From Chromobacterium alticapitis (GTDB lineage: Bacteria; Pseudomonadota; Gammaproteobacteria; Burkholderiales; Chromobacteriaceae): a stretch of 64,000 nt of DNA. The position numbers and the translations under genes were made by a program. The stretch spans positions 29,226 through 93,225 of the forward strand of contig NZ_PQWB01000012.1 of assembly GCF_002924365.1 (NCBI RefSeq), in the 5' to 3' direction. Each line of letters begins with the position of its first letter. Within the stretch, counting starts at the first letter, position 1. Shown here in pieces: positions 52,846 through 62,355 of this stretch. The notes beneath the pieces were generated by a model. That model saw only the letters and a list, made by a program, of their open reading frames with translations, did not search any database and was not told where the DNA came from.

Positions 52846-54468
52846 ATGGCATGGCGCTTGACGGTGGGACGGCGAATCGCCGTGCTGATTCTTCTGTCGC
52901 TGGCGGCTTTCGTGTTGTTGGGGGCGATCAGCCTGTCCAGCCTGCATGCGACGCAATTGCAATTGCGCAAGCTGGACGAGGTATCGCTGGCCGAGGTCGA
53001 CATTTCGCGCAGCCTCAGCGCCGAGCTGACCGGCATGCGGCTGGAGACGGTGCGCCATATCGCCGCGCGCAGCCTCGAGGTCAAACGGACGGCGGAGCAG
53101 CTGATACGCAAGCACCGGGAAAACCTCGATCAGTTGCTGGCCGCCTATAAGCAACTGCCCTTGCCGCCCGAGCAGCAGCGCAAAGCGGAGAGGTTCCAGT
53201 CCACGCTGTCAGAATATATCGAAGCCATCACGCCCTTGCTGGCGGCCTCGCTGGCCGATCCCGAGCATCCGCCGCCAGTGTACAACCCCAAGATCAATGG
53301 CGCGGCCGGCGCGATGGGCGAGCTGGTGGACGATATGGTCAAGACCAGCCGCGCCGACGCGGGCGAGGAGCGGGCGAGCGCGGAGCGGGATTACGCGGTG
53401 GCGTGGCGCCAGATGCTGGCGGTGATCGCGCTGGGCGCGATATTGCTGCTGACGGTGGGCTATCTGCTACAGCGCTCCATCACCGTGCCGTTGAACCGCG
53501 CGCGCGACGCTTTGGCCAGCGTGGCGCGCGAGCTGGACTTCACCCGGCGAACCCGGCCGGAGGGGAGGGACGAGATAGCCGACGCGTTGCAGGCGCTGGA
53601 TTCTTTATTGCAAACCCTGCAAGGCAGTCTGACCGAAGTGGGCGGCGCGGCCTGCGGCGTGGCGGAGTCCGCGCGCGGCATGCTGGCCACGGCGGATGGT
53701 CTGGCCGACAGCGCGGCGACCTCATCTCTGGCCTGCTCCAGCATGGCTGCCTCGGTGGAGCAACTGACGGTCAGCATCGCTCATGTGCGCGATCGCGCCC
53801 AGGAGGCGAGCCGGCTCAGCAGCGACTCCGGCCGGCTAGCGGCCTCCGGCGAGCAGGTCATCCTGAAAACGGTGGGGCAGATCCAGTCTTCCGTCGATAC
53901 TGTGCGGGAGGCTGTCGTTGTCGTGGACAAGCTGCGCGAGCAGGTGGCGGCGATAGGGCGGGTGACCGAAGTGATCAAGGGCGTGGCCGAGCAGACCAAT
54001 CTGCTGGCGCTGAATGCCTCGATCGAGGCTGCGCGGGCCGGAGAGACCGGCCGCGGCTTCGCCGTGGTGGCGGACGAGGTGCGCAAGCTGGCGGAGCGCA
54101 CGGCGCAGGCGACGCTGGAGATAGGCGGGATGATCCAGGCCATGCAGCAGGAGGCGCTCAACGCGGCGCAGCGCATGGGCCGGGTGGTGGATGACGTGCG
54201 GGGCTGCGAGCAATCGGCGAACCAGGCCGGAAGCACCATTACGGAAATCAGCGGGCGGGCGGCGGATGCGGTGGCGCTGGTCGACGAGATCGCGACGGCC
54301 ATCGCCGAGCAGGCGGACGCCAGCACGACCATCGCCCAGCAGCTGGAGCGGATCGCGCAGATTTCCGAAGAAAGCAGCCATGCGGCGGACGCCACGTCGA
54401 GCGCGGCTCAGCGTTTGAGCGGGCTGGCGGCGGAACTGCATGCCGCCGTCGCGCGCTTTAAGGTGTAA
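52846..54468 (+). CDS. Methyl-accepting chemotaxis protein
   Basis: A 540-residue transducer: membrane segment 1 (about 11-31), a periplasmic four-helix-type sensor region (about 32-187), membrane segment 2 (about 188-208), HAMP, and a long cytoplasmic signalling coil with the highly conserved tip [40 protein letters not shown]. No C-terminal NWETF-type pentapeptide is seen. It is 5 bp from a solute-binding-protein gene. Confidence 0.93.
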   Translation: MAWRLTVGRRIAVLILLSLAAFVLLGAISLSSLHATQLQLRKLDEVSLAEVDISRSLSAELTGMRLETVRHIAARSLEVKRTAEQLIRKHRENLDQLLAAYKQLPLPPEQQRKAERFQSTLSEYIEAITPLLAASLADPEHPPPVYNPKINGAAGAMGELVDDMVKTSRADAGEERASAERDYAVAWRQMLAVIALGAILLLTVGYLLQRSITVPLNRARDALASVARELDFTRRTRPEGRDEIADALQALDSLLQTLQGSLTEVGGAACGVAESARGMLATADGLADSAATSSLACSSMAASVEQLTVSIAHVRDRAQEASRLSSDSGRLAASGEQVILKTVGQIQSSVDTVREAVVVVDKLREQVAAIGRVTEVIKGVAEQTNLLALNASIEAARAGETGRGFAVVADEVRKLAERTAQATLEIGGMIQAMQQEALNAAQRMGRVVDDVRGCEQSANQAGSTITEISGRAADAVALVDEIATAIAEQADASTTIAQQLERIAQISEESSHAADATSSAAQRLSGLAAELHAAVARFKV

Positions 54469-54473
54469 GGGCG

Positions 54474-55190
54474 ATGCGCTGGACGGCATGCATGGCCCTC
54501 TTGCTGATGGCTGCTGCGGCGCTGGCGGAGCCGGCGCGCTATCAGTCCTACACGCTGGCGGTGGAACCTTGGGGCATACTCGACACCGACAGGGGGGTAG
54601 GCCCAGACTTCATCCGCTTCTTGGCCGAGCAGGCCGGTTTTGTCGTCGATGCCAGGGCTTGGCCGTATCTGCGCGTGATAGACGGCATGCGCAGCGGCGA
54701 GAATGCGATCAATCTGGGCATCCCCACGCCGGAGCGGGAGCGTTACGGCATCGCCATCTGCACCATAGGCTCGCTCAAGGTATCCCTGCTGTATCGGCGA
54801 GCGGGCGCCAAGCATCCCAACGCGGCCAGTTTCGCCGGCATGAGCATAGGCGAGCTGCGCGGCAGCCAGACCCTGGGCGTTTTCGACCGCGCCGTGCCGC
54901 ATAAGACGGTCATGATCAATGATATGAGCCAAGGCGTGCGCATGCTGGCTGCTGGCCGGCTGGACGCCACGGTTTGCGTGCGACCGGGCTGCGGCAATGT
55001 GCTGGATCAGGCGGGCATCGAAGCCGAGCAAGTAGGAGAGTGGCTGCTCAGCGAGCAGCCGCTGGCGATCTACGTATCGCGCGAGAGCGCGCTGTCGCGC
55101 GATACGGCCACCATGCTGCGACTGCGCCTGGCGTGCGACTCTTATGCCGGAAGGCAAGAGGTGCGCCGCTTGCTGGCGCCGTATCGCTGA
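54474..55190 (+). CDS. Periplasmic solute-binding protein (SBP_bac_3 type)
   Basis: A 238-residue exported protein with signal peptide (MRWTACMALLLMAAAALA). The fold is that of small-molecule binding proteins (YTLAVEPWGILDTDRGVGPDFIRFLAEQAGF, LRVIDGMRSGENAINLGIPTPER, GVRMLAAGRLDATVCVRPG) although it diverges from classical amino-acid binders. No transporter genes are close. The position 5 bp behind a chemoreceptor suggests it presents a ligand to it. Confidence 0.78.
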   Translation: MRWTACMALLLMAAAALAEPARYQSYTLAVEPWGILDTDRGVGPDFIRFLAEQAGFVVDARAWPYLRVIDGMRSGENAINLGIPTPERERYGIAICTIGSLKVSLLYRRAGAKHPNAASFAGMSIGELRGSQTLGVFDRAVPHKTVMINDMSQGVRMLAAGRLDATVCVRPGCGNVLDQAGIEAEQVGEWLLSEQPLAIYVSRESALSRDTATMLRLRLACDSYAGRQEVRRLLAPYR

Positions 55191-55240
55191 AAACGGCAGG
55201 CGCCGGCAGCCGGGCGGGCGGCATCCGGCGCGAGTCAGGT

Positions 55241-55891
55241 TTAGAGCGACATCGACATCAGCAGGCTGGAAATATCGTTATTGCCGGAGCTCGCCTGGAA
55301 CAGGCTCAGCGCAGCCTGCAGCTGTTGGGAATTATTGATGGTGCCGGTCGTGCTGGAGGATTGCGGCTGATTGCCGTTGGCGGCGTTCAGCACGTTTTGC
55401 AAGCCGCCGCCGCTATTCTGTTCGCCGCCATCGCGATGATGGTGGTGATGGTGATGGCCTCCATCGGCCTGCTGGCCTTGTTGAGCGGCATCGGCTTGCA
55501 GACCTTGCTGCAGTTGCTGGAAGGCCTGTTGCGCCTGGCTCAGATTGCCGGCTTGCAAATCCTGGCCCAGAGCGTTCAGCAGGGAGGACATGGAGTTGCC
55601 GCTGCCTGAGGTCTGGCTGGTGTTGGCCGCGGCGAGCGGACTGGCGCTTGCCGAGCTGGCGGAGGAGGAGGCGCTGGCCGCTTTGATGGCGCTGTCCAGC
55701 GCGGCGCTGAAGTTCTGGTTGCCATTGCCGGACTGGGAGCCGTTCAGTTGCTGCAGAGCGGCCAGGGCTTGTTGCGCGCCGGCAAGATCGCCTTGCTGCA
55801 CCGATTGCGTCAGGTTGCTGAAGTCCTGGCGGTGTTGCTGATGCATCGCCTGCAGTTGCTGCCAATGATTGCTGGTGCTGTTGATGGACAT
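55241..55891 (-). CDS. Gln/Ser-rich repeat protein with a seven-His stretch
   Basis: A 216-residue low-complexity protein without signal peptide. A helical unit occurs twice: FSNLTQSVQQGDLAGAQQAL (from about residue 24) and LLNALGQDLQAGNLSQAQQA (from about 103). Between them is a Ser/Ala-rich linker, and after the second one a run of seven His (about 146-152). The His run could bind nickel, zinc or copper. ATG 55891 has AAGGAGAGG upstream. Related proteins are known in other soil betaproteobacteria by sequence only; function unknown. Confidence 0.7.
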   Translation of the reverse strand: MSINSTSNHWQQLQAMHQQHRQDFSNLTQSVQQGDLAGAQQALAALQQLNGSQSGNGNQNFSAALDSAIKAASASSSASSASASPLAAANTSQTSGSGNSMSSLLNALGQDLQAGNLSQAQQAFQQLQQGLQADAAQQGQQADGGHHHHHHHRDGGEQNSGGGLQNVLNAANGNQPQSSSTTGTINNSQQLQAALSLFQASSGNNDISSLLMSMSL

Positions 55892-56136
55892 ATTGCCTCT
55901 CCTTGAAAACGTGGATGCCGGGCAGCGCTTCACGGATCAGCTGCTGTCCTGAGCGGCGCGGCCTGCAATTTTTGCCGCCTTGCCGTCCTTGTTTGCCGCC
56001 TTGCCGGGATTCGGGCTTGGATTGCCCGGTTTTTCTTGCCGCAACAAAGGCTTGCTGTCATGAATGGCAGCAAGCGGCATGCCAGGAGAAGGCTGGTATT
56101 CGCATGCAAATGTTTACAAATATTACATCATAAGAT

Positions 56137-56748
56137 TTAGCCGAATCCGCGCTGGCGCAGCGCCTGGTACAGCATGGCCACGCCCAAGGCGTCGTTGAGG
56201 GCGTCGTGGCGCGGCGGCGCGGGGATGGCCAGGTCGCGGTACAGCTCGGCCAAGCGCAGATCGATGTGGGCGCCGGGGTTTTGCCGGAATTTGTAATCGT
56301 AGAAGCGCCCGGATACTTCAATCTTCCGTTGCGGCAAGCCTATGCCCAGCAGCGGCTTCACGTATTTGTTCAGCACCGCCACATCGTATTCCAGGTAGTA
56401 GCCCAACAGCGGCCGGCCGCCTATGAATTCCAGCAGCAGCCGCACCGCCTGTTCCGGCGGCAGGGCCTGGTCGAGATCGCGCCGTCGCAGCCCATGCACC
56501 GCGATATTGTCGCCGGCCGGCGGGATTCGCGGCTTGACCAGCAGGTATAGCGCTTCGCTGTGCAGGATGCGGTTGCTGCGCAGCTTGACCGCGCCTATGG
56601 ACAGCAGCTCCGCCTGTTGGACGTTGAGGCTGGTGGTTTCGCAATCCAGGCTGACCAGTTCTTGCGGATGTTCGTCGAGCAGGCCGCGCCAGGCTGGATC
56701 GCGCAGCCGCGACAACTGCCAGCGTTTGCGCAGGCGCTCCAGCATCAT
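56137..56748 (-). CDS. DEDD 3'-5' exonuclease (DnaQ-like)
   Basis: A 203-residue exonuclease-domain protein: SLDCETTSLNVQQAELLSIGAVKL (first motif, Asp and Glu), PLLGYYLEYDVAVLNKYV (second motif, Asp) and HDALNDALGVAMLYQAL (third motif with His and Asp). It differs from the true replicative epsilon subunit in length and context. The start overlaps the upstream DUF294 gene by 4 bp. Confidence 0.85.
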   Translation of the reverse strand: MMLERLRKRWQLSRLRDPAWRGLLDEHPQELVSLDCETTSLNVQQAELLSIGAVKLRSNRILHSEALYLLVKPRIPPAGDNIAVHGLRRRDLDQALPPEQAVRLLLEFIGGRPLLGYYLEYDVAVLNKYVKPLLGIGLPQRKIEVSGRFYDYKFRQNPGAHIDLRLAELYRDLAIPAPPRHDALNDALGVAMLYQALRQRGFG

Positions 56749-58550
56749 AGGCTGCCCAGCCGGTAATGATGGCGCAGCAGCGTTTTGAAGCGCTTCACCA
56801 CGGCCAGCGCCTCTTTCAGCAGGTCGCGCTCCAGGGTCGACAGCCGCTCGGGTTCCAGCAGATTGTCCGGAGTCTGGCCGGCGTCCAGCCGGCGCAGGCC
56901 GTGTTCCAGCCGCAACTGCGACAGGATGGACAATGCCTCCGCGATGTCAGCGGCCAAGGCCGGCTCCAGCCGTCCGGCGGCGGCCAGCGCCTGGGCGCGG
57001 GCCGCGCTGGCGGTTTCTTCAATTCCATGCTCCAGCGCCAGCGCCCGCAGGCCGTGCACCAGCGGGAAGATACCGCCTTTTTTCAGGTCCAGCGCATCGC
57101 GCCCGTCGCGCTCGCGGGTACGCAGCCGCGAGAATGGCCCAAGCGGCGTGTCGAATTGCTCGATGGCGCGAGCGAAGCGCGCGTAGAAGCCCGCATCGTC
57201 CTGCAGCCGCTCGCGCAGATAGGCGCGGCTGTCCTCCAGCAGCGAGGCGTCGCCGCACACGGCCTCGGCATCGCAGAAGATGGCCAGCTGCATCATGCCT
57301 TCGCCGCTGGGATGAGCCAGCCAGCCGTGGATGCGCTCGCGCAGGGCAGCGCGGCTCAGGCGCCATTCCGGCCGGCTGACCATGACGCCGCCGGGGCAGG
57401 GCGGGTAGCCGAAGCGGGCGAGAGCGGCGGAGAAGGCCGCGCAATGCTCGGCCAGCCGTTCCGGCTCGTAGCCGTCGCGCAGCAGCAGCGCGTTGTCCTG
57501 GTCGGTTTTCAGTATCTGCTCGCCGCGGCCTTCCGAACCGAGCACGATCAAACAGCTGTTGTCCGCCAGTTCGGGCGGAACGATCATGCGCCAGGCGCGA
57601 GCGAACAGCCGGGCGCTGAGCGCCTGCACCAGCCGGCCCAGCTGAGCCGGCCGCACGCCGTGCCCGGACAGGATGCGGATCAGCCTGTCCATCTGGCCCG
57701 ATGCCTCGGCCAGCTCATCCAGGCTGGCGGCCTGTTCCAGGCGCTGCGCGATCAGGTGGGAGTGGTTGGAGAAATAGGACAGCACGTCCACCTGGGCAAG
57801 CATGGCCACGGCGTGGCCGCGCTCGGTCACCACCAGGCGGCGCAGATTGCGCTGCGTCATCAGCAGCAGGGCGTTGAACAGGAAGTCGTCTATGTCTATG
57901 GTCAGCAATTCATAGCCGCAATGACGGCCCACCGGCTCGGCGCTGTCCACGCCGTTCAGGATCACGTCGCGAAAGTCCGTGGTGGTGAAGATGCCCAGCC
58001 GTTCGCCGTCGCGCACCAGCACCGATTTGCTGCGGCGCGTCTTCATCGCGGCGGCCACGTCGCGGATGCTGTCCTCGGCGTCGACGAAGACAGGCTGGCG
58101 GCCGCCGGCGTCGCGCACGGTGGCGGTCAGCAGGGTTTGCAGTTCCTGGTTGCCGGCGCGCTGCGCCAGCATGCCCAGCTTGTGCGACACGCCGGCGTAG
58201 AAATACGCGCCGAAGCGCGGGTTGCGCTCTGTCAGCGCCAGCAGTTCCGCGCGCGGCAGCGAGAGCAGCAGCGCTTCTTCTTCCGCCACGAAGCGGTGCG
58301 GCGTTTGGCCGGCGATCAGCGCTCGGGCGTCGAAGCTGTCGCGCGGGTGATAGCGCGCGATGATTTCTTCATCGGCCAGCTCGCACACCTTGCCCTTGAT
58401 GATGACGTATAGCGCGTCTATGGACTGGCCCGGCGCGATGACCACCGCCTCGTCGGGAAAGTAGGCGACGTCGGCGCGCGCCTCCAGCGCGTCGCGCTCG
58501 GCGAGGCTCAGGGTGTCGAACGGCGGCTGGCTGAAGTCGAAACGGCTCAT
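56745..58550 (-). CDS. cNMP-binding/CBS/DUF294 nucleotidyltransferase-like protein
   Basis: A 601-residue cytosolic protein. Domains in order: a cyclic-nucleotide-binding-like domain (about 25-125), a CBS pair (about 155-275, SIRDVAAAMKTRRSKSVLVRDGERLGIFTTTDFRDVILNG), and a DUF294 nucleotidyltransferase-like domain (about 300-450, VLGSEGRGEQILKTDQDNALLLRDG with the GS...DxD-like part) plus its C-terminal helical domain. It is a probable sensor of nucleotide or energy state. Cotranscribed with the exonuclease. Confidence 0.87.
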   Translation of the reverse strand: MSRFDFSQPPFDTLSLAERDALEARADVAYFPDEAVVIAPGQSIDALYVIIKGKVCELADEEIIARYHPRDSFDARALIAGQTPHRFVAEEEALLLSLPRAELLALTERNPRFGAYFYAGVSHKLGMLAQRAGNQELQTLLTATVRDAGGRQPVFVDAEDSIRDVAAAMKTRRSKSVLVRDGERLGIFTTTDFRDVILNGVDSAEPVGRHCGYELLTIDIDDFLFNALLLMTQRNLRRLVVTERGHAVAMLAQVDVLSYFSNHSHLIAQRLEQAASLDELAEASGQMDRLIRILSGHGVRPAQLGRLVQALSARLFARAWRMIVPPELADNSCLIVLGSEGRGEQILKTDQDNALLLRDGYEPERLAEHCAAFSAALARFGYPPCPGGVMVSRPEWRLSRAALRERIHGWLAHPSGEGMMQLAIFCDAEAVCGDASLLEDSRAYLRERLQDDAGFYARFARAIEQFDTPLGPFSRLRTRERDGRDALDLKKGGIFPLVHGLRALALEHGIEETASAARAQALAAAGRLEPALAADIAEALSILSQLRLEHGLRRLDAGQTPDNLLEPERLSTLERDLLKEALAVVKRFKTLLRHHYRLGSL

Positions 58551-58605
58551 GGCGGGTCCGTTGGAGTGGGCCTGCCTTCAGCATACCGCCAATCGATGCG
58601 CGGAG

Positions 58606-59385
58606 TCAGTCCGCCTTGCGGATCAGCAGCGGCGCGCCGTCGCGGAACAGGATCAGTTCGCCCGGCGACAGCGCCGTCCAGTGCTCGTTGTCCGTCAGCG
58701 GCTGGGTGGCGATCATCGCCACTTGGTCGCGCGGAGTGGTGACGGCGGCGAAGTCCACGCTGACGTCGTCGTCCACCAGGTGGGCGGTGTTGAACGGCGC
58801 GCAGCGGATGATGTAGTGCAGCTGGGTGGAGCAGTGGGCGAACAGCGCCTCGCCGTTGCTCAGCATGAAATTGAACACGCCGTTGGCGCGGATTTCCGCC
58901 GACAGCCGGGCGACTTCCTCGAACAGCGCTTCCAACTCGGGCGGTTCTGCCCATTTGGCGCGCAGCCTTTCCATCAGATGGCAGAAGGCCTGTTCGGAAT
59001 CCGTGGTGCCCACCGGACGGTAGTATTGGCCGGACGCGGGCTGGAAATTCTCCAGATTGCCGTTATGGGCGAAGATCCAGTATTGACCCCACATCTCGCG
59101 CATGAAGGGGTGGGTGTTGGCCAGGTTGACCACGCCCTGGGTGGCTTTGCGGATGTGGGCGATGACGTTTTCGGACTTGATCGGGTAACGCCGGACCAGG
59201 TCGGCCACCGGCGACTCGACCGAGGGCTTGTCGTCGAGGAAGACGCGGCAGCCCTTTTGTTCGAAGAAGGCGATGCCCCAGCCGTCGGCGTGATGGTCGG
59301 TCAGGCCGCCGCGGCGGTGGAAGCCCTCGAACGAGAATAGAATGTCGGTTGGGATGTTGCAATTCATGCCCAGCAGCTGGCACAT
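58606..59385 (-). CDS. Class II glutamine amidotransferase (YafJ-like)
   Basis: A 259-residue protein with the N-terminal nucleophile Cys2 (MCQLLGMNCNIPTDILFSFEGFHRRGGLTDHHADGWGIAFFE), then HIRKATQGVVNLANTHPF and WIFAHNGNLENF, typical of class II amidotransferases of the YafJ/DUG3 group. The substrate that receives the ammonia is unknown; the yeast relative acts on glutathione. Confidence 0.88.
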   Translation of the reverse strand: MCQLLGMNCNIPTDILFSFEGFHRRGGLTDHHADGWGIAFFEQKGCRVFLDDKPSVESPVADLVRRYPIKSENVIAHIRKATQGVVNLANTHPFMREMWGQYWIFAHNGNLENFQPASGQYYRPVGTTDSEQAFCHLMERLRAKWAEPPELEALFEEVARLSAEIRANGVFNFMLSNGEALFAHCSTQLHYIIRCAPFNTAHLVDDDVSVDFAAVTTPRDQVAMIATQPLTDNEHWTALSPGELILFRDGAPLLIRKAD

Positions 59386-59577
59386 CGGCTTGATTCCACT
59401 TCTTGACGGGTTGCTTGGCGCCGGACGTGACCGGCATGTTTCATGTAGCTGAGCTTAGGCGATCTGGCGGCTGGCGGCAATCGTCGGCGGCCATCCGGCG
59501 CGAAATTCATGTCGCCATTCCCAACGGGTCTAAGCGGACTGCCAGCCCGGCTGGCGATTCACTGCGTGAGGCCGGCG

Positions 59578-60492
59578 CTAGACGGCTGCGGGGCGGTCCC
59601 ATGGCGGCTGCGGACCGCCCAGTTTTTCCACCAGAAAATCCAGCAGGCTGCGCAACGACAACGGCAAAAGCCGGCGCGACGGATACAGCGCGTGGATGCC
59701 CATCAGCTGCGGTTGCCAGTCCGGCAACAGTGCCACCAGCTCGCCGCGGCGGACGTAGGGCGCGGCCAGATAGCTGGGCTGCAGCGCGATGCCGCCGCCG
59801 GCCACCGCCGCGCAGAGCAGGGCGCTGGCCTCGTTGGCGCTGAGGGCGCCGCTGACGCGCGCGCTTTGCTCTTCGCCGTCGCGCTGGAAGCGCCATTCGC
59901 TGCGGCCGAAATTGCTGTAGCTGAGGCAATGATGCCGCTCCAGCTCCCGCGGGTGGGTGGGTGCGCCGTGGCGGGCCAGGTAGGCGGGGGATGCCACCAC
60001 CAGCGAGCGGCAATCGCACAGCCGCCTCCCCACTAATCCGGGATCCGGCTCATTGGTGATGCGGATGGCCAAGTCTATTCTTTCTTCTATCAGATTGACC
60101 GCGCGGTCGCCCAGTTGCAGGTCCAGGCGCAGCTGCGGATGGCGCTCGCCAAACTCGGCCATCAGCCCGCCCAGCACGGCCAGGCCCAACGAGGTGCTGG
60201 CGGCCACCCGCAGCAGGCCGCGCACCTGGCCGTCGCGCTGGCTGGCATCGGCGCGCACTTCGGCCGCCAGCTCCAGCATCTGTTGGCAGCGCGCCAGGCA
60301 GGCCAGGCCGGCGTCGGTCAGCGTGACCTTGCGGGTGGAGCGTTGCAATAAGCGCACGCCCAGCCATTGCTCCAGTTCTTCGACATAGCGGGTGACCATG
60401 GGACGGGACATGTCCAGCTTGTCGCCGGCGGCGGTGAAGCTGCCCAGCTGGGCGACTTCGGCGAAAACCTGCATCGCGGTGAGTCTGTCCAT
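59578..60492 (-). CDS. LysR-family transcriptional regulator
   Basis: A 304-residue LysR regulator: N-terminal helix-turn-helix (MDRLTAMQVFAEVAQLGSFTAAGDKLDMSRPMVTRYVEELEQWLGVRLLQRSTRKVTLTDAG) and an effector domain. It is transcribed away from the MBL-fold/DsbA gene pair and probably controls it from the 143-bp shared gap. Confidence 0.9.
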   Translation of the reverse strand: MDRLTAMQVFAEVAQLGSFTAAGDKLDMSRPMVTRYVEELEQWLGVRLLQRSTRKVTLTDAGLACLARCQQMLELAAEVRADASQRDGQVRGLLRVAASTSLGLAVLGGLMAEFGERHPQLRLDLQLGDRAVNLIEERIDLAIRITNEPDPGLVGRRLCDCRSLVVASPAYLARHGAPTHPRELERHHCLSYSNFGRSEWRFQRDGEEQSARVSGALSANEASALLCAAVAGGGIALQPSYLAAPYVRRGELVALLPDWQPQLMGIHALYPSRRLLPLSLRSLLDFLVEKLGGPQPPWDRPAAV

Positions 60493-60558
60493 TTATATGC
60501 ACGATATAGGAAATAATAATGTGCAGTTTAGCGCATTTATTGGATCGATTACTGCGCT

Positions 60559-60564
60559 TATAGT
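60559..60564 (+). promoter_or_regulatory. Possible -10 box of the MBL-fold gene
   Basis: TATAGT lies in the divergent gap, with a weak -35-like TTTATT 17 bp before it. The start codon is 71 bp downstream and has AAGGAG in front. Confidence 0.4.
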
Positions 60565-60635
60565 GTGCGCATCTTCACTGAATCGCAGTGCAACCCGCCG
60601 GCGGGCGCCGGCTTCCAGACTTAAGGAGTTACACC

Positions 60636-61496
60636 ATGATCCGTCAAACCCTGATCGCCGCCGCTCTCGCCGCCGCCGGTTTCGCCCATGCCGGCGACCT
60701 CAAGTTGTCCGTTTACAATGCCGACGGCAACAGCTTCAACGTTTCTTCTGTGCTGGTGACCGGCGACAAGGACGCCGTGCTGATCGACACCGGCTTCACC
60801 CGCGCCGACGCCTACCGCATCGCCGCCCGCGTGCTGGACAGCGGCAAGAACCTGCAGACCATCTACGTCAGCCAGGCGGATCCGGATTACTACTTCGGCG
60901 CATCCGTGCTGAAGCAGATCTTCCCCAAGGCCGAGCTGGTGGCCGCGCCGGAAGTGCTGGCCCACATCAAGGGCAATGTGAAGGGCAAGGTGGCGTTCTG
61001 GGGCCCCAAGATGGGCGCCAACGCGCCGCAGGCCAATCCGCTGCTGCCGACTGAAATCAAGGCCGACAAGATCATGCTGGAAGGCAAGGCGCTGGAACTG
61101 CGCGACACCAAGGGCGTGATGGCGCATCGCGGTTATGTATGGATTCCGTCCATCCGCGCCATCGTCGGCAATGTGGGCGTCTACTCCGGCATGCATGTCT
61201 GGACCGCCGACACCCAGAACGACGCCGAGCGCAAGGGCTGGTACAAGCAGCTGGACGATATGGAGGCGCTGAAGCCGGCCGTGGTGGTGCCGGGCCATAT
61301 GATCGCGGGCGACAAGATGGACGTATCCGCCATCCGCTATACCCGCGACTATCTGAAGACCTTTGAGGCCAAGAATGCCGTCACCGCCAACAGCGGCGAG
61401 TTGATCGAGGCGATGAAGCAGGCCTATCCGAACGCGGCCGAAGTGTCCACGCTGGAGCTGGGCGCCAAAGTGCGCAAGGGCGAGATGAAGTGGTAA
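60636..61496 (+). CDS. Exported metallo-beta-lactamase-fold protein with altered metal ligands
   Basis: A 286-residue protein with a signal peptide (MIRQTLIAAALAAAGFAHA). The fold is recognisable (VLVTGDKDAVLIDTGFTRADAYRIAARVL, VVVPGHMIAGDKMD), but the metal-binding HxHxDH motif reads SQADPDYYFG, so most zinc ligands are gone. It may be a binding protein or use other residues. It follows AAGGAG at 60636 and is 11 bp before the DsbA-like gene. Confidence 0.82.
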   Translation: MIRQTLIAAALAAAGFAHAGDLKLSVYNADGNSFNVSSVLVTGDKDAVLIDTGFTRADAYRIAARVLDSGKNLQTIYVSQADPDYYFGASVLKQIFPKAELVAAPEVLAHIKGNVKGKVAFWGPKMGANAPQANPLLPTEIKADKIMLEGKALELRDTKGVMAHRGYVWIPSIRAIVGNVGVYSGMHVWTADTQNDAERKGWYKQLDDMEALKPAVVVPGHMIAGDKMDVSAIRYTRDYLKTFEAKNAVTANSGELIEAMKQAYPNAAEVSTLELGAKVRKGEMKW

Positions 61497-61507
61497 GCGA
61501 GCGCGCG

Positions 61508-62191
61508 ATGAAACTGCATTACTTTTACGACCCGCTGTGCGGCTGGTGCTACGGCGCCTCTCCCTTGCTGAAGGCGGCGGCCGCTTTGCCGGGCATGGAG
61601 CTGGTCATGCACGCCGGCGGCATGATAGACGAAGCGGAAGGACGCACCATCACGCCGGAATGGCGCGGATACGTGATGCCGCACGATGCACGCATCGGCC
61701 AGATGAGCGGCCAGCCTTTCGGCGAGGCTTATTTCGAAGGCCTGCTGCGTGATATCGGCGCGCCGTTGGCGTCGGACCCGCCCATCGCCGCCATCCTGGC
61801 GGCCGGCAATCTGGGCCTGGAACCGCTGGCCATGCTGGCCCGCATCCAGCGCGCCCACTATCAGGAGGGACGGCGCATCGCCGAGTTCGATGTGTTGAGC
61901 GAGCTGGCGGCTGAGCAGGGCGCCGACGCTGCGGCTTTCGCCCAGGCCTGGAGCGCTGCGCGGACAGAAGCGGCAAGCCATATCGAGCAGACCCGGCAAA
62001 TGATGGCCAAGCTGGGCCTGCGCGGCTTCCCATCGGTGCTGCTGGAGCAGGATGGCCAGCTGGAGCGGCTGGAGTTGTCCGGCTGGTTCGGCAAGCCTGA
62101 GCAACTGGCCGCCGCGTTGGCCGAACGGCTGCCCAAGCCGGCGGCGTCTGGCGACGACGCGCTGTTCTGTACGCCGGACAGCTGCCGATAA
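61508..62191 (+). CDS. DsbA-family (FrnE-like) thioredoxin-fold protein
   Basis: A 227-residue protein with the CxxC motif CGWC (Cys11, Cys14) in YFYDPLCGWCYGASPLL at the very N-terminus, and the cis-proline loop in GLRGFPSVLLEQ. There is no signal peptide, so it acts in the cytosol. FrnE-like proteins are oxidoreductases or isomerases. ATG 61508 is preferred; a GTG start 18 bp earlier would overlap the previous gene. A terminator follows. Confidence 0.85.
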   Translation: MKLHYFYDPLCGWCYGASPLLKAAAALPGMELVMHAGGMIDEAEGRTITPEWRGYVMPHDARIGQMSGQPFGEAYFEGLLRDIGAPLASDPPIAAILAAGNLGLEPLAMLARIQRAHYQEGRRIAEFDVLSELAAEQGADAAAFAQAWSAARTEAASHIEQTRQMMAKLGLRGFPSVLLEQDGQLERLELSGWFGKPEQLAAALAERLPKPAASGDDALFCTPDSCR

Positions 62192-62209
62192 GATGCCGCG
62201 CAGCCGAAG

Positions 62210-62236
62210 CCGCGCCCGAGTGGGCGCGGTTTTTTT
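62210..62236 (+). terminator. Terminator after the DsbA-like gene
   Basis: An 8-bp stem (62210-62217 with 62222-62229, loop GAGT) followed by seven T. Confidence 0.9.
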
Positions 62237-62355
62237 GCGTCTGTTTGTTTTGATAAATATCCAGGATGGATTTTCACCTTGCATTCTTGATTGCATCGCA
62301 TAATCTGAAATACCAATCAAATACCAATTGGCTAAATCAAGACAAGGAGATGGAG

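Noticed and set aside
62237-62355. A quorum-sensing (CviR-type) box before the chitinase gene
   Set aside because: Chitinases of Chromobacterium are known to be quorum-controlled, but no convincing dyad of the CTG...CAG type is visible in the gap.
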